Positions 35,601 to 46,671 of a stretch of DNA of 64,000 nt are shown piece by piece (the stretch's first letter is position 1; each line of letters opens with the position of its first letter). The DNA comes from Lunularia cruciata. Lineage: Eukaryota > Streptophyta > Marchantiopsida > Lunulariales > Lunulariaceae. Location of the stretch: NCBI GenBank assembly GCA_948567375.1, contig OX419762.1, positions 1,679,001 to 1,743,000 of the forward strand, read 5' to 3'. The position numbers and the translations under genes are program-made. The notes beneath the pieces are model-generated. The model made no database searches. It was not told where the DNA came from and was given only the letters and a program-made list of their open reading frames with translations.

Positions 35601-37170
35601 GGAGCACACTAAGCCTCTTCAAAGGCACTATTCTTCTTTTTGGTAAGGCAATCTCAACTTCCTCTTCATCATTTGGAGAATATTGAATTCTCACCTTTAG
35701 TTTCTTTTTGTCCTTGACTAGAGATATTTCCATGCTCTTCTCAAGGCTGGCCACTTTCTTCTTCTTACTACAAGAAGTTTCTTCTTTTATAGGATTGCCT
35801 AATTCCTACCATTCCTCTTCCCGCATCAGATAGGGGTTATCCTTTGTTTTAGCAGGTTTGCTCATTCCTTATTGGTCTATTTTGTGAAGTTGGCAGGTAG
35901 TAAGGCTGTTGGATGGGGACTCGTGTTTTGTCCCCCAACCCATTTTACCATCTCCATGTAACTTTTCTCAAATATGTGTAATTGCAAAGTTGGTAGCAAT
36001 TCCTTGGTAAGGTTCTCCCATTGAATGGCTCTTGGAGCTAGATGTTTGGGAATTGATACTTTACCTATTGATAAATCTTTCCTTCTGATTAAGCATTGCA
36101 TATAGAACTGAAGATCTAATTCAGATTTTTATATAAGCTTTTCATAAGTTTGGGCAAAAAAATTAGATTTTTTCATTCACTTATGAATCAAGTACTTAAT
36201 GCAATTTACCAAATATTGGCATTATTCATTTTGGAGTTGCTCTCAAAAACAGCCATCATGTGGTTATTTTTTTGACCAAAAAACCAAAAAATATGCTGAT
36301 ATAAAATGGGATCCCTGCCACCAGTAGGATCAAAAGTGGTTGTATTAAAGTTTCTCTAAGTTAGTAATGGTAATTGCACTTTTTTGTATGCTTGTTTTAG
36401 TTGTTTTTCCTTTTTTGACAACCTTGGGGCCTTGTTGGATAGTATTTTGGTTTTGTGGTGTCCAACAAGACAAAGTCCAAGGCCTTGTCTGATAAAAAAG
36501 GTACTTACACAAAAAACTGATATTTCTTTCATGCTTGACATGGTTTTGGACTATATCTTCATCTCTTTCTATTCATACTTGCTTTGATATGCACAATCTT
36601 AACAAACCCCACACTGGTCAAATGTACTTTGTGTACGATCATGTCACAGATGCATTAGCACTCATAAGGAAAGGTCTCTCCTCTTTTCCTTCTCTATAGG
36701 GATTGCTTTCTAGAAGTTTGAACAACATTCTCATAGTTTGGTGAATATTACTAGGGCATAATCTGATGCCTCCCCATGTAACACACTTCAAATAATAGCG
36801 TCAATTACTGATGGAATCAAAAAGGACACATTGTCCACCTATTAGTTAGTGAAATTTGTCATAGTGTAGAAAAGGAATGGATGTGTTATTCTAGCTATTG
36901 AGAACCCATTTTTGTTCATGGTTCCCATAAGACCATCAACATTGTTGAAAAATAGAAGCCCAAGAAAGTGTTATGGGCTCAAATAGAATTCCCTCCAAGC
37001 TAGAGGAATATCTTTTGTCCTTGTCTCTTATGAGAATAAATCCTATATCATATCCTTTGTGATGGGAATTCTCACAAAACTTTTCTCACTTGGTACGGGA
37101 ACAAGTAGATGTATCACTTTGGACTCAATTTGGATTTTGTCTGCAATTGCCAAGATTCTTGGGAACTCTT

Positions 37171-37738
37171 TGTAATACCAATAGCTAGACATATTATCTA
37201 GAGGTGAAAAATGGGTTGGTAACATCTAAAAGGATGTTATAAATGATGAACTAAGTAGATCACATAGAGGTATCACCAAAAGAGTAATTCTACATATAGA
37301 GATAGAGCCAAAAATAGCCTAAACTTTAGAGCCAATTTTAAAGGTCTAAATGGATGAATTAGGCCCAAAAAAATGTGCACTTATGCCCCAAAGAAAAGAA
37401 AGCCTAGCCTTTCCCTCTATTTGTCTTGTCTAGAACTTTCCAATGGTACCTCACCCATATAATTATGAGATTCATAGATGAAGATTTCCTTTGGTCAAAG
37501 CTTATTTGACCAACCAGATAGGATCAAAACCAACATGTCACCCATGCATGCAACTAATCTAAGGGTAGAGCTCATTGACATACCACTAATCCATGCATTT
37601 GATCAAAAGGTAGAGCTTTCTTTGAGGGAATCTTCTTTGATATCTAATAAAGACAATGTGCTCCTTTGGGGCATCAGAGTTTTGAGTGTGAAGCTTTGTG
37701 TTTCTTCTTCCGGGTTCTCTTGTCCTTGGAACATTACA
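37171..37738 (+). repeat. L2 solo LTR with perfect target duplication
   Basis: Starts TGTAATACCAATAGCTAG, ends GGAACATTACA; 568 bases. The duplication CTCTT is exact at 37166-37170 and 37739-37743. Removing it restores a minus-strand open piece of E4. Confidence 0.93.
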
Positions 37739-38534
37739 CTCTTCCTCTATTGGTAGGAAGAACTTATAAGCTACAAAATTCCAAAGCTTTTTGTGCTCTA
37801 TATTCTTCCTTATTGTAGGATCTATATTGCTAAAGTTGCATAAGTAGCCAGATTGAATGTAGATTGGTGCCTCTTATTTGGTGTTGTTTTGTGGTGCCAT
37901 GTTGTTCTTATCTCTCAAGATTTTTCCTTCCATTGCTGATAACTTCTCTTTGACCTGCTTTGGATAAGCATAGCTTTCTAATTCCTAAAAAATTTGTTTG
38001 TAAATCTTTTCAAGGTTGTTGGTTGAAAGCACTTTATCCTCATAACGGTTGTCAACTATGAATCTTAGTTCTTGAGTATAGATAACAACAATTTCTTGTC
38101 CCATTTGGTCTAACTAGTCTAAGAGAGCTCTTTCTATCACTCTCAAAGCAAGTTCTTGCTTGTGTTGCACGTGTATTTCTTAATTCCTCCTTTGACAACT
38201 TTGTCTTCCATAATTGATTTTCTTTTGTCTAGTCTACTTTCCCATAGTGACTTTTCTAAAGAATTTGAGTTCTTGCATTTTGGCTCATACAAGAATCAAG
38301 ATTTTCATGACTAAGGATTTATTAATGATAGAATGGTGGTGAATTGAGTTCCCTTAGGGGTTTTTTTGGACTAAGGTCCTTGTCAAACATCATACCTTTT
38401 CAAACTAGTAAATTTTTTATATGCAAAGCATGCTATCTCTTAATTAAATATAAAGTGTCATATTCCACTTGGTATTTTTTCATTTTAGCATCCAAAGCAT
38501 CACTTCTGTGGTGCCTTTTTTTATTGAATGCATC

Positions 38535-39512
38535 TATGGTACACACATTTTTTGTTTTTGGTAGTTTTTAGGGGAGGAAGTGATATTTGAAGTAGAAAAG
38601 AAGGTTAGATGGAAGAAATTGGCAGATTCAAACCTGAAGTAGAAAATCTGATCCAACTTAAGGAAGTTGACTTTGTATTGGAGAGGAAGAACACTCAAAT
38701 TGGACCTAAAAGGATGGACTATCCTAAGTGGGAATACTTCACATTATGGTGAAGACAATTGATGCAAGGATCTTCAATTGCAAGCTCAACTTAGGCCATA
38801 CCAACCAAATAAACGATGCTCATCATGGACAACTAACCTTTTGTGAAGCTATACAAGAAAGTGATAGGAATAAAAACATGAATCAGGTGTGATTTTTGAC
38901 TAAGTTTTGATGAAAAATGACTGAAAATCAAAGAAGTATAAAATCAAGGCTTGGCAAAAAGAATTTTGCAATGTTGAGTCAAATTTGTCATATGAATTTT
39001 TGTAGTCCATCGGATCAGAGTAGAGTTGCAAGCCAAGTTGTGGGGTTCTTGTGCGCAAAATCAAGTGAGGAAGAGTGAGTCAAGATGCTGCTCAAGGGAG
39101 GTTGCTAGGTTTCTCCCATCTCAATCAAAAATCTTGCTATTAGGAAAGTAGATATGGTTTCCTAATTCAAAATAGCAAACTTTGGATCACTTGAGTTTTC
39201 CAAGATTCATGATAAAGATAGCCGCATGCAATTGTGAGGATGGTCCAAGTGCAAAGGAGAAGAAAGGAAATCCCTCTATTTGGACTAAAGCCAATTGGAG
39301 GTTGGTGCTGGAGAATGATGCAAGAGAACCTAAGTGGATCACCTTGGATCAAAAGTGTGATCCTTTGGAAGAAATGGAGGAAGTGTCATTGAGTGAACCC
39401 AAAAAGAAGAATAAGTATAAAGTGTACACCTACATGGACCCGTCGAGGCAAAGTATCATTGGAGTAGTGATGGCAATGATGAAGCCAGAGTGTAGCACTT
39501 ATGTGACAAAGT
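38535..39512 (+). mobile_element. X-F: 5' fragment of an X element in plus orientation
   Basis: Starts TATGGTACACACATTTTTTG, a near match to the sense start of other X copies. It contains the X N-terminal block at 39182-39514 (NPSIWTKANWRLVLE, then KNKYKVYTYMDPSRQSIIGV). It stops where X-C begins in the opposite direction, so its remainder was displaced to the far side of X-C and then lost. Positions 38580-39180 should be its leader but align poorly to the others by eye. Confidence 0.72.
39182..39512 (+). pseudogene. X-F N-terminal reading frame
   Basis: One open frame of about 110 codons equivalent to the N-terminal region of D (49000-48640) and B (31929-31636). Shared signatures are NP-x-x-WTKADWRLVLE, KNKYKV and IVGVVMAMMKPE. 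A 20-base deletion lies just before it, where the others have AWNWN. Confidence 0.7.
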
Positions 39513-40671
39513 AGTATGGCAATCCAACAAGTATCACTTTTGTGGTAATTAGCAAGTAACAATTTGTTCCCATAGAGACACGAGTAAGAAATGGTCAAAT
39601 ATGAGGTAAAATGTCACAAATAGTTCTTCTTGGTTGTATCTTTGATCTCTCAAGTAGAAACCACACCCAAAAGAGAGCAACAAGTATTGAATCATAGTCT
39701 CACCATAAATCATAATACCCAAAATCATAGTTCTCAAATCCTTTCCAATTCAACCTCAATTGTGATGATTCAATTCTTCTCAAAGAAGTCTACTTCACCA
39801 CAAAATGACTTCACCTCAAAATTATATTCCACTCCTCCATTGAAGGCACAACTTACTCAATCAAAATTGCTTTGCATGAATCCAACATTGCGCTCACAAA
39901 TGTACAATACTACCAACACTACAATTCCTCATGGATATATCAAGGCATGCTTTGATTGCTATCTACTTAGGATCAAACACACAAAATGAAATCAGAGTTG
40001 TGGAATCTAACATCCAACACTCATTGAATTACACTTTGAACTTCTCCAAATACTCACAAACACACACATAGGATTGATACTTGGAAATTAACTGAAATGA
40101 CAAGCACTAAGTTTTAGCACTTTGCTTTACTCAACTTTGAAATTACAATACTTAACAACAACACACTACAAATGTCACCTTTAAATAGCACTATGACAAT
40201 TATCTAACAACATACTGTTCTACAACAACTTTACCAATGTGAAGATCCAAAATGACAATCCCCTCTTCATATCTACCTCTTCATATCTCAAAACTATTAC
40301 TAATTCAATCTGATGGCTACTTCAACTTTAGCTTCTAAACCCAATGTTCCCACAATCACTTTGTCTTTGGGTTTGACTACAATTATGATTGCTTTTTTCC
40401 CTTCTATCCTATCTTTAGCCTGAACTGAAATTGAAGTCATGGGTCTACTAATTACTTCCTCCTTCTTTACACTGACTACTCGTAATGTCTTAGGTAACTC
40501 ACTTGTACTCCTACATATGCAGACACTTGTACTCCTACATATGCTACTTTGTATCTAGCTTCTTCCTTCACACTACTCCAAAGTTTTTCCAAGTCTAATC
40601 TTACTAGATCTAATTTGAGACTCACATTGCCTCCTATCTCCATCATCTTCCTATCTACATGGTCTCTTAGG

Positions 40672-41409
40672 TGTTATATTTAGAGGATAGAGAAACAAAA
40701 TAGAGAAAACACAAATTCAACACTCAAGCTCCGATGCTCCAAAGGAGCACATTCTCTTTACTATATAGCCAAAGAGGATCTCTTCCAAGGAAGCTCCACT
40801 ATAGGATTAGGTACATGGATAGGTGACATGTAAGAAAGCTCTACCCTTAGATTACTTGCTTGGATGGGTGACATGTTGGTCTTAGTCCCATCTGGTTGGT
40901 CAAATAGGCTTTGATAAGAGGGAATCTTCTTATAGGAATCTCAAAATCACGTACATGAGGTATTGTTGGAAAGCTCTTGATGAGACAAAATTGGAGGAGG
41001 GAGGGGAAGCCTTACCTTAAATATTTCAGTTGGGGACAAATGTACACATTTTTGAGGCCTAATTCATCTGTTTAGGCTTCCAAAATTGCCTATGAAGTTT
41101 TTAGGCCTATTTTGGCTTCTAGCCTATTAGAAGAAGTGATCTTTTGGTGATACCTCTATCTGATACACTTTATCTATCATGTGTAATATCCTTTTAGATG
41201 TCACCACCCCAAGTTTCACCTCAAAATCATATGCTTAGCTATTGATTCTAAAGTTTCCAAGCATATTTTGGTTTTTGGGTCTATTAGTAAAAGTACTCTT
41301 TTGGCAATATCTCTTTTTGATCTATTTAGTTTATCATGTATAACATTCTTCCATACATTACCAAACCAAATTTCATCTCTAGATCATATGTCTAGCTATT
41401 GGTATTACA
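40672..41409 (-). repeat. L2 solo LTR (long subtype) with perfect target duplication
   Basis: Plus-strand ends TGTTATATTTAGAGG and GGTATTACA; 738 bases. Duplication TTAGG is exact at 40667-40671 and 41410-41414. Its U3 end contains a ~200-base direct duplication. Confidence 0.92.
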
Positions 41410-41607
41410 TTAGGTGAATTAACAACTTGTACATGACAATATCCTTGCCTTTCTCTTCCTTGTCTCCTACACTGACACTTCAAGTTGTGCAGTCTTGCTT
41501 CCTCCATTTTGACCTTGGCTTCAACACTCAACATTGCTTTTAACTCCACAACTTCTCCTACTCAACTATCTCTCTCCTTGGAATTATCTTCTCTCAATTG
41601 CTCTTGA

Positions 41608-42372
41608 TGTCTCAATACTCCGAGGATAGGAGACCTGAAGAAAAACACACCATGAGAAACACACAATTTCACACTCAAACCTCCGATGCCCCAAGAGAGC
41701 ACCTTCTCTTTATTATATAGACAAAGAGGATCTCCTGTCAGTAAGCTCCACCATAGGATTAGGCACATAGATAGGTGATATGTCAGCAAGCTCCACCCTT
41801 GGATTACTTACTTGAATGGGTGACATGTTGGTCTTAGTCCTATTTGGTTGGTCAAACAAGCTTTGATTAGAGGGAATCTTTTAAGGAATCTTCTTGTAGG
41901 AATCTCATAATCACGTGGGTGAGGTACTAGTGGAAAGATGATGAGACAAACCAGGGGGAGGGAAGGCCAGCCCTTTGTTTGTGGGTGGATTGGGAGGAGG
42001 GGAAATTTACACATTTTTGAGGCGTAATTTATCTATTTAGGCCTCCAAAATTGCCTTCAAAGATTTCAGGTATATTTCAATGCCTACTCTATTAATAAAA
42101 GTACCCTTTTGGTGATAAATCTTCCCAATCTATTTAGTCCATCATGTGTAACATCCTTCTAGATGTTACCAAACCAATTCTCACCTTTAAATCATATGTC
42201 TAGCTATTGGTTCTAAGGTTTTCAAGTCTATTTTGGTTTTTGCCCTGTTTCTAGAAGTACTCTTTGGTGACACTTCTATCTAATCTATTTTGACCATCAT
42301 GTATAACATCATTCCAGATGTTACCAAACCAAATTTCACATCTAGATCTTATGGCTAGCTCTTGGTATTACA
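41608..42372 (-). repeat. L2 solo LTR (long subtype)
   Basis: Plus-strand ends TGTCTCAATACTCCGAGG and TTGGTATTACA; 765 bases. Flanks CTTGA and CTCGG match at 3 of 5. It has the same internal U3 duplication as 40672-41409. Confidence 0.82.
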
Positions 42373-43578
42373 CTCGGCTTCTAATTCATTCCGGTATATC
42401 TTCAACTCATCCTTGAATTTTGCCTTCAATGCCTCCTTCTCTTCTAGATACTAGACTAGTTGATTCTCTACAATTCTGATCAGTCCTTGTAGTTTGTCTT
42501 TTTCTCAATGTCTATTTATCAACTCTCATTTCCAAGATTGATCTTTCTTCTTTGCACTTTTCCTCAGGCTCTCCCATTCTTGCTCCAACACCATTGCCAT
42601 CACCTTCAAATGTAGCACCTCCAAGCTTGTATCTGTTAATTATCCTTCAATCTCTCAAAAGCAAATTTTTTCTCCTTCAATTCTTTAGTTCATTGTTTGA
42701 GTTCTTTGCTGTGCTTCTCACAACTCTCCTTCAATTGATCAAAACTCTTTCTTCAAAGAACAACATCATCCTAAAGTTCTTTAACTTCTTTCTTCCCTTG
42801 AGTTAGCTTCTTCCTCAACTCCAAGTTATCATTACTCACAAACTTCAAGACATCAAACTCATCCCTCACTTCAAGATGCTCTTTCTTCAATTCTTCCTTC
42901 TTCTTCTACCACTGCACAAACAAAGGACAAACAATCTTTGATATAGACTTGACTTTGGTGTATGCTCCGTCATTGTTTGCTTTGTCATCATCTTTGGCTA
43001 GTGCTTTACCCCAAAGTCACAATCTTTGCACCTTCATAGTCACTCTATATGAGCTTGCTTCCTCCTCTTTGGCTTTGCTTGGACTTGGAGCTACAATGTG
43101 CACATTTCTCTTTGATCTTTCTGCCCTTGGAAATGCCAAGGCAGCCTCTCTTGCTTGTTCTTCCTCCAACCCTACTGCAAGTAACTCTAGACAAAGCTTG
43201 TCTCTTCCTTCCATACGGTCAATTGCTGCATAGAACTCCTAATCTTCTTCTCGCATTACTCTGTCCATTGATTGCTAGACTTTGGGTTTTCCTTCACTCT
43301 TGTTTCTAGACTCCCTACTCTACAAGGTGAACTCTTCTTTCTCTCCCAAGTCTTCACACTTTGACTTGGCTTTTCCTTTTGATTCTTCTTTCAAAGATTG
43401 TTTCTTCACTACCTCCATCTCTTGCTTTGATTTCAACTTCCTTGTCTGCTATAAAAGCAATGGCAATATTCTTCCTTTGGGTCTTCTCTTCCTTGGCCAC
43501 AAGATGTCCACAAACACTATCTTCTCCTTCCCATTCTTAATGTAGTGATCATTGCCTTCATGTTTATATTGCCTTGTT
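42373..43578 (-). pseudogene. X-C coding remnant (coiled-coil and charged middle)
   Basis: Minus-strand pieces rich in Glu, Lys and Leu continue the X frame upstream of the nested LTR. 43214-43017 reads LELLAVGLEEEQAREAALAF. The reading frame is badly shifted; the assignment rests on position and on alignment with B near 31330 at the right end. Confidence 0.55.
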
Positions 43579-43586
43579 GTTTATAT

Positions 43587-43598
43587 TGATATCAAAGC
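43587..43598 (+). other. E2 primer-binding site
   Basis: TGATATCAAAGC, one change from the E1 site; the downstream 100 bases align with E1 12921 onward. Confidence 0.75.
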
Positions 43599-43599
43599 A

Positions 43600-44539
43600 A
43601 GAATGGGATAGATGGAATTTATGGACCACTAAATTATTTTCCCCCAAACCATTGGGATTTTTATGTCTATGTATTACCCAAGCATCATTCATGTAGTTCA
43701 TCATCTCATGCTTTGGGTAAAATTTTTTCAATATAATCACCTTGTTTGATGAACCCTTGATACTTCTGAGTGTAAATTATAAAGAATGGTGGATGTGTTA
43801 CATATACATAGCAACTTAAATGACTGTAGGTAGTTTGATAGAGTAGTAGCCATGGCAGCAGTGCCCAAAATTATCATTGTATGCAATAAAAAACTGAGCA
43901 TTTTACTCAATTGCTGGAACAAAGAGACCATCAATGACAATAGTATATAGAGAGAGCACCATTTCAAGAAGAAGAAGAGCACATTTGATTTCTGAAGCCA
44001 AGGTATTTGAAGGCAAGAATCTTTCAAGGATAATGGAGAATTTTATGTTTGATTGCCAAAGTAAATTTGAATCTACAAATCTTCAAGATGAACAAAGATA
44101 GATTCTCTTGGCTTCAAGCCAATTGGATAGAGTGGTAAAACTATGGTGATAACTTTGAGTGGAGCAAACTAAATTGTATTTTTTTGTGCCAATCTCAACA
44201 TAAGAAGAATTCAAGGATGCAATAATTGGAAAATTCTAAGTAATAAATGCCACACAAGATAGAATGGTAGAATTGGAGTAGATAGGTTCTACAAGAAGCT
44301 AAATCACTCAATTCTAGAATACCATAATGCAAGTTCTAAATATACTAGAAGGTGAAGCTCTGGTTTTGATTTATAAGAAGCTTAAAGTCATGCACTAAAT
44401 TGAAAGTGACCATGCATGAACCCAAACACTTTGAGGAAGCCATGCAATTTGTTGAGTGCTTTGATTCCTTGGTTGCCACAACTTGGTCTTGACCTTGACC
44501 TTGACCTTCATAAAACCTGCCAACACATTACACACAAGT
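43600..44539 (+). pseudogene. E2 gag, first part
   Basis: Collinear with E1 gag; carries the equivalents of ENFMFDCQ and ILLASSQLDRVVKLW around 44030-44150. Numerous stops. The solo LTR at 44540 separates it from the zinc-knuckle part. Confidence 0.7.
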
Positions 44540-45261
44540 TGTAATACCAAGAGCTAGCTATATGATCTCAAAGTGAAATTTGGTTTGGTAACATATAGAA
44601 TGATGTTATACATGATAGAAAAAATAGATCAGATAGAAGTATCACCAAAAGAATACTTCTACTAATAGAGCAGAAATTGAAACAAACTTGAAAACCTTAG
44701 AACCAATAGCTAGACATATGCTTAAAGGTGAAAATTGGTTTGGTAACATCTAGAAGTACGTTACACATAATGGACTAAATATATCAGAAAGAGGTATCAC
44801 CAAAAGGGGACTTCTACTAATAGAGTAGGGATTGAAACATGCCTAAAATCTTTGAAGGCAATTTGGGAGCCCTAAACGGATGACTTAAGCCTCAAAAATA
44901 TGTAGACCCCCCCAATGGAGTACAGGCTGGCCTTCCTTCCCCCTTGGTTTGTCTTGTTGAGAGCTTTCCATCGGTACCTCACCCATGTGATTTTGAGATT
45001 CTTACAAGAAGATTCTCTAAAAGATTCCCTTTGGTCAAAGTATGTTTGACCAACCAGATAGGATCAAGATCAACATGTCACCCATCCAAATAAGTAATCC
45101 AAGGGTAAAGCTTGCTGACATGCCACCTATCTATTATGGTGGAGCTTCCTTGAAGGAGATCTCCTTTGTTTATATAATAAAGGGAAGGTGCTCCTTTGGG
45201 CATCAGATGATTGAGTGTGAAATTTGTGTTTTTTCTCTTCTCTTGTCCTTGGAGTATTACA
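44540..45261 (+). repeat. L2 solo LTR with perfect target duplication, inside E2 gag
   Basis: Starts TGTAATACCAAGAGCTAG, ends GGAGTATTACA; 722 bases. Duplication CAAGT is exact at 44535-44539 and 45262-45266. A TATA-like TATATAATAAAG lies near 45170, about 90 bases from the end. It has the internal U3 duplication of the long subtype. Confidence 0.93.
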
Positions 45262-45874
45262 CAAGTAGAGGAGACAACACCAATGGAGATTAATGCTACA
45301 CAATAGAGATACTTGGCATTACAAATAGAGAGAGCTTGTAACAAAATGGTGGTTGATTTTATTGTTGCTAAATTAGACATTCTAAATGTCCACTCAAGAA
45401 TAAACAACCCCAACAAATCATCCAAATGGAGTCCATGGGATGTGATTATCAAGGAAACAAAAAAATATCAATTGGAGATATCAAGCAACCTATTGAGAAC
45501 TTGATTAGTTCTAATGGGATTGAAAGCTTAACTTATGCAAGTTTGCTCCGCTTGCAAGGTGTGATATCTAATCATGATTGTAGGATTTTGGTGGTTTTTA
45601 GAAGTTTAGAGAATTGCATGTTCATGCAATTAGCAAAGGAATATGGTATTTTTATCAAGTAAGTATTTGAAGGTAGATTGATTATGGTGGATGGTAGAAA
45701 GTTTTCTATATTCTATACCTCATATCTTATAACATTCAAGATTGGGAAGGAGTTTTTGGAGTGTATGAGGCTTTTTAGTAGTGCCACTACACTATGATGT
45801 TATTCTAGGTTTGCCTTGGCTTGAATATCATAAGGTTTGATTTGATTGGATCCAATGATAAATTTAAATACAAC
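45262..45874 (+). pseudogene. E2 gag end and protease
   Basis: The region 45340-45410 matches the E1 zinc-knuckle segment but has lost the Cys pattern. 45426-45662 is open and reads NGIESLTYASLLRLQGVI, then CRILVVFRSLENC, where the active-site D-S/T-G has become V-F-R. A decayed ILGLPWLEYHK end follows near 45810. Inactive. Confidence 0.72.
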
Positions 45875-46545
45875 TGTGACAACCCGGCAAATATCACTTT
45901 TGTGGTAATCGGGTAAGTAAAGTTCATTCCCACAGAGATACTAGTCAGAATTGGTCAAATACAAAGTCAAAGTAACAATTGCAATTCTTCTTGGTTGCAT
46001 CTTTAATCTCTCAGGTAGAAACCACACCCAGAAGAGAGTAACAAGCACTGATTCACAGTCTTGTCACAAATTAGCACTTCCTTAATCACAACTCCATCAA
46101 TTCTTTCCAAACAATCTTGATTGTGATGATTCAAGCTCTCCCAAACATGGCACTTCACTGCAAAACAACTTTTCCTTAGAATTGTGTTCCACCCCTCCAC
46201 TGAAGGCACAACTTCCTCGATCAAAATTGCTTCACATCAACTTCACACTACACTCACAAATGCAGAATACTACCAACACTACAATTCCTCTCAGATCTAT
46301 CAAGGCATTGCTCTGATTGCTCTTCACTCAAGATCAAACACACAGAATGAAGATCAAGGCTACGGAATCCAACATACAACAAGCACACTGACTTGCACTT
46401 TGAATTTCTCCAAACACTCGCAAACACAAACACAAAGTTGATACTTGGAATCAAGCTCAAGTGACAAGCACTACTTCACAACACTTTGCTTTAACTATTC
46501 TCAGAAATAATGAGCACTGAACAACATAATACTACAAATGCCACT

Positions 46546-46553
46546 CTTAAATA
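46546..46553 (-). promoter_or_regulatory. Conserved TATA-like box in the X tail
   Basis: Minus strand TATTTAAG within CACTATTTAAGAGTGGCAT. The same box occurs in A (about 19040), B (about 29530), C (about 40185) and E (about 62705), about 650-790 bases before the sense 3' end in each. Confidence 0.5.
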
Positions 46554-46671
46554 GTGAAGCAATCAACAATTATCTTCCTAATGCACCTCTTCCTAATGAC
46601 TCTACAAACCTACAGATCCGAAATGACAATGCACCTCTTCATATCTGCCTATTCAAATCTCAAATTGGTTA

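Larger units (their letters stand above)
26701..38534 (-). pseudogene. E4: decayed minus-strand coding region of an unidentified, probably transposable, element
   Basis: Outside its nested insertions this region repeatedly shows minus-strand open pieces with coherent protein-like sequence. Examples are 37225-37043 (LVPVPSEKSFVRIPITKDMI), 36101-35877 (a block with KVSIPKHLAPRAIQWENLTK), 35754-35485 (Lys/Glu-rich) and 35007-34783 (coiled coil). 34524-34198 and 27657-27472 are weaker. I do not recognise a family and see no RT or integrase motif. Three later insertions are nested in it: an L2 LTR at 28691-32907, X-B inside that, and an L2 solo LTR at 37171-37738. The limits are approximate. Confidence 0.45.
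39513..43578 (-). mobile_element. X-C: X element lacking its sense 5' end, with two nested L2 LTRs
   Basis: Plus-strand start TATGGCAATCCAAC is a decayed TGTGACAACCC. The conserved tail (39513-40260) with TTTAAATA near 40185 and C-terminal coding follow. L2 LTRs interrupt it at 40672-41409 and 41608-42372. Coding continues to about 43575 (Lys/Glu-rich middle) and then switches abruptly to the E2 primer site. The N-terminal third is missing. Its left end abuts X-F. Confidence 0.75.
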
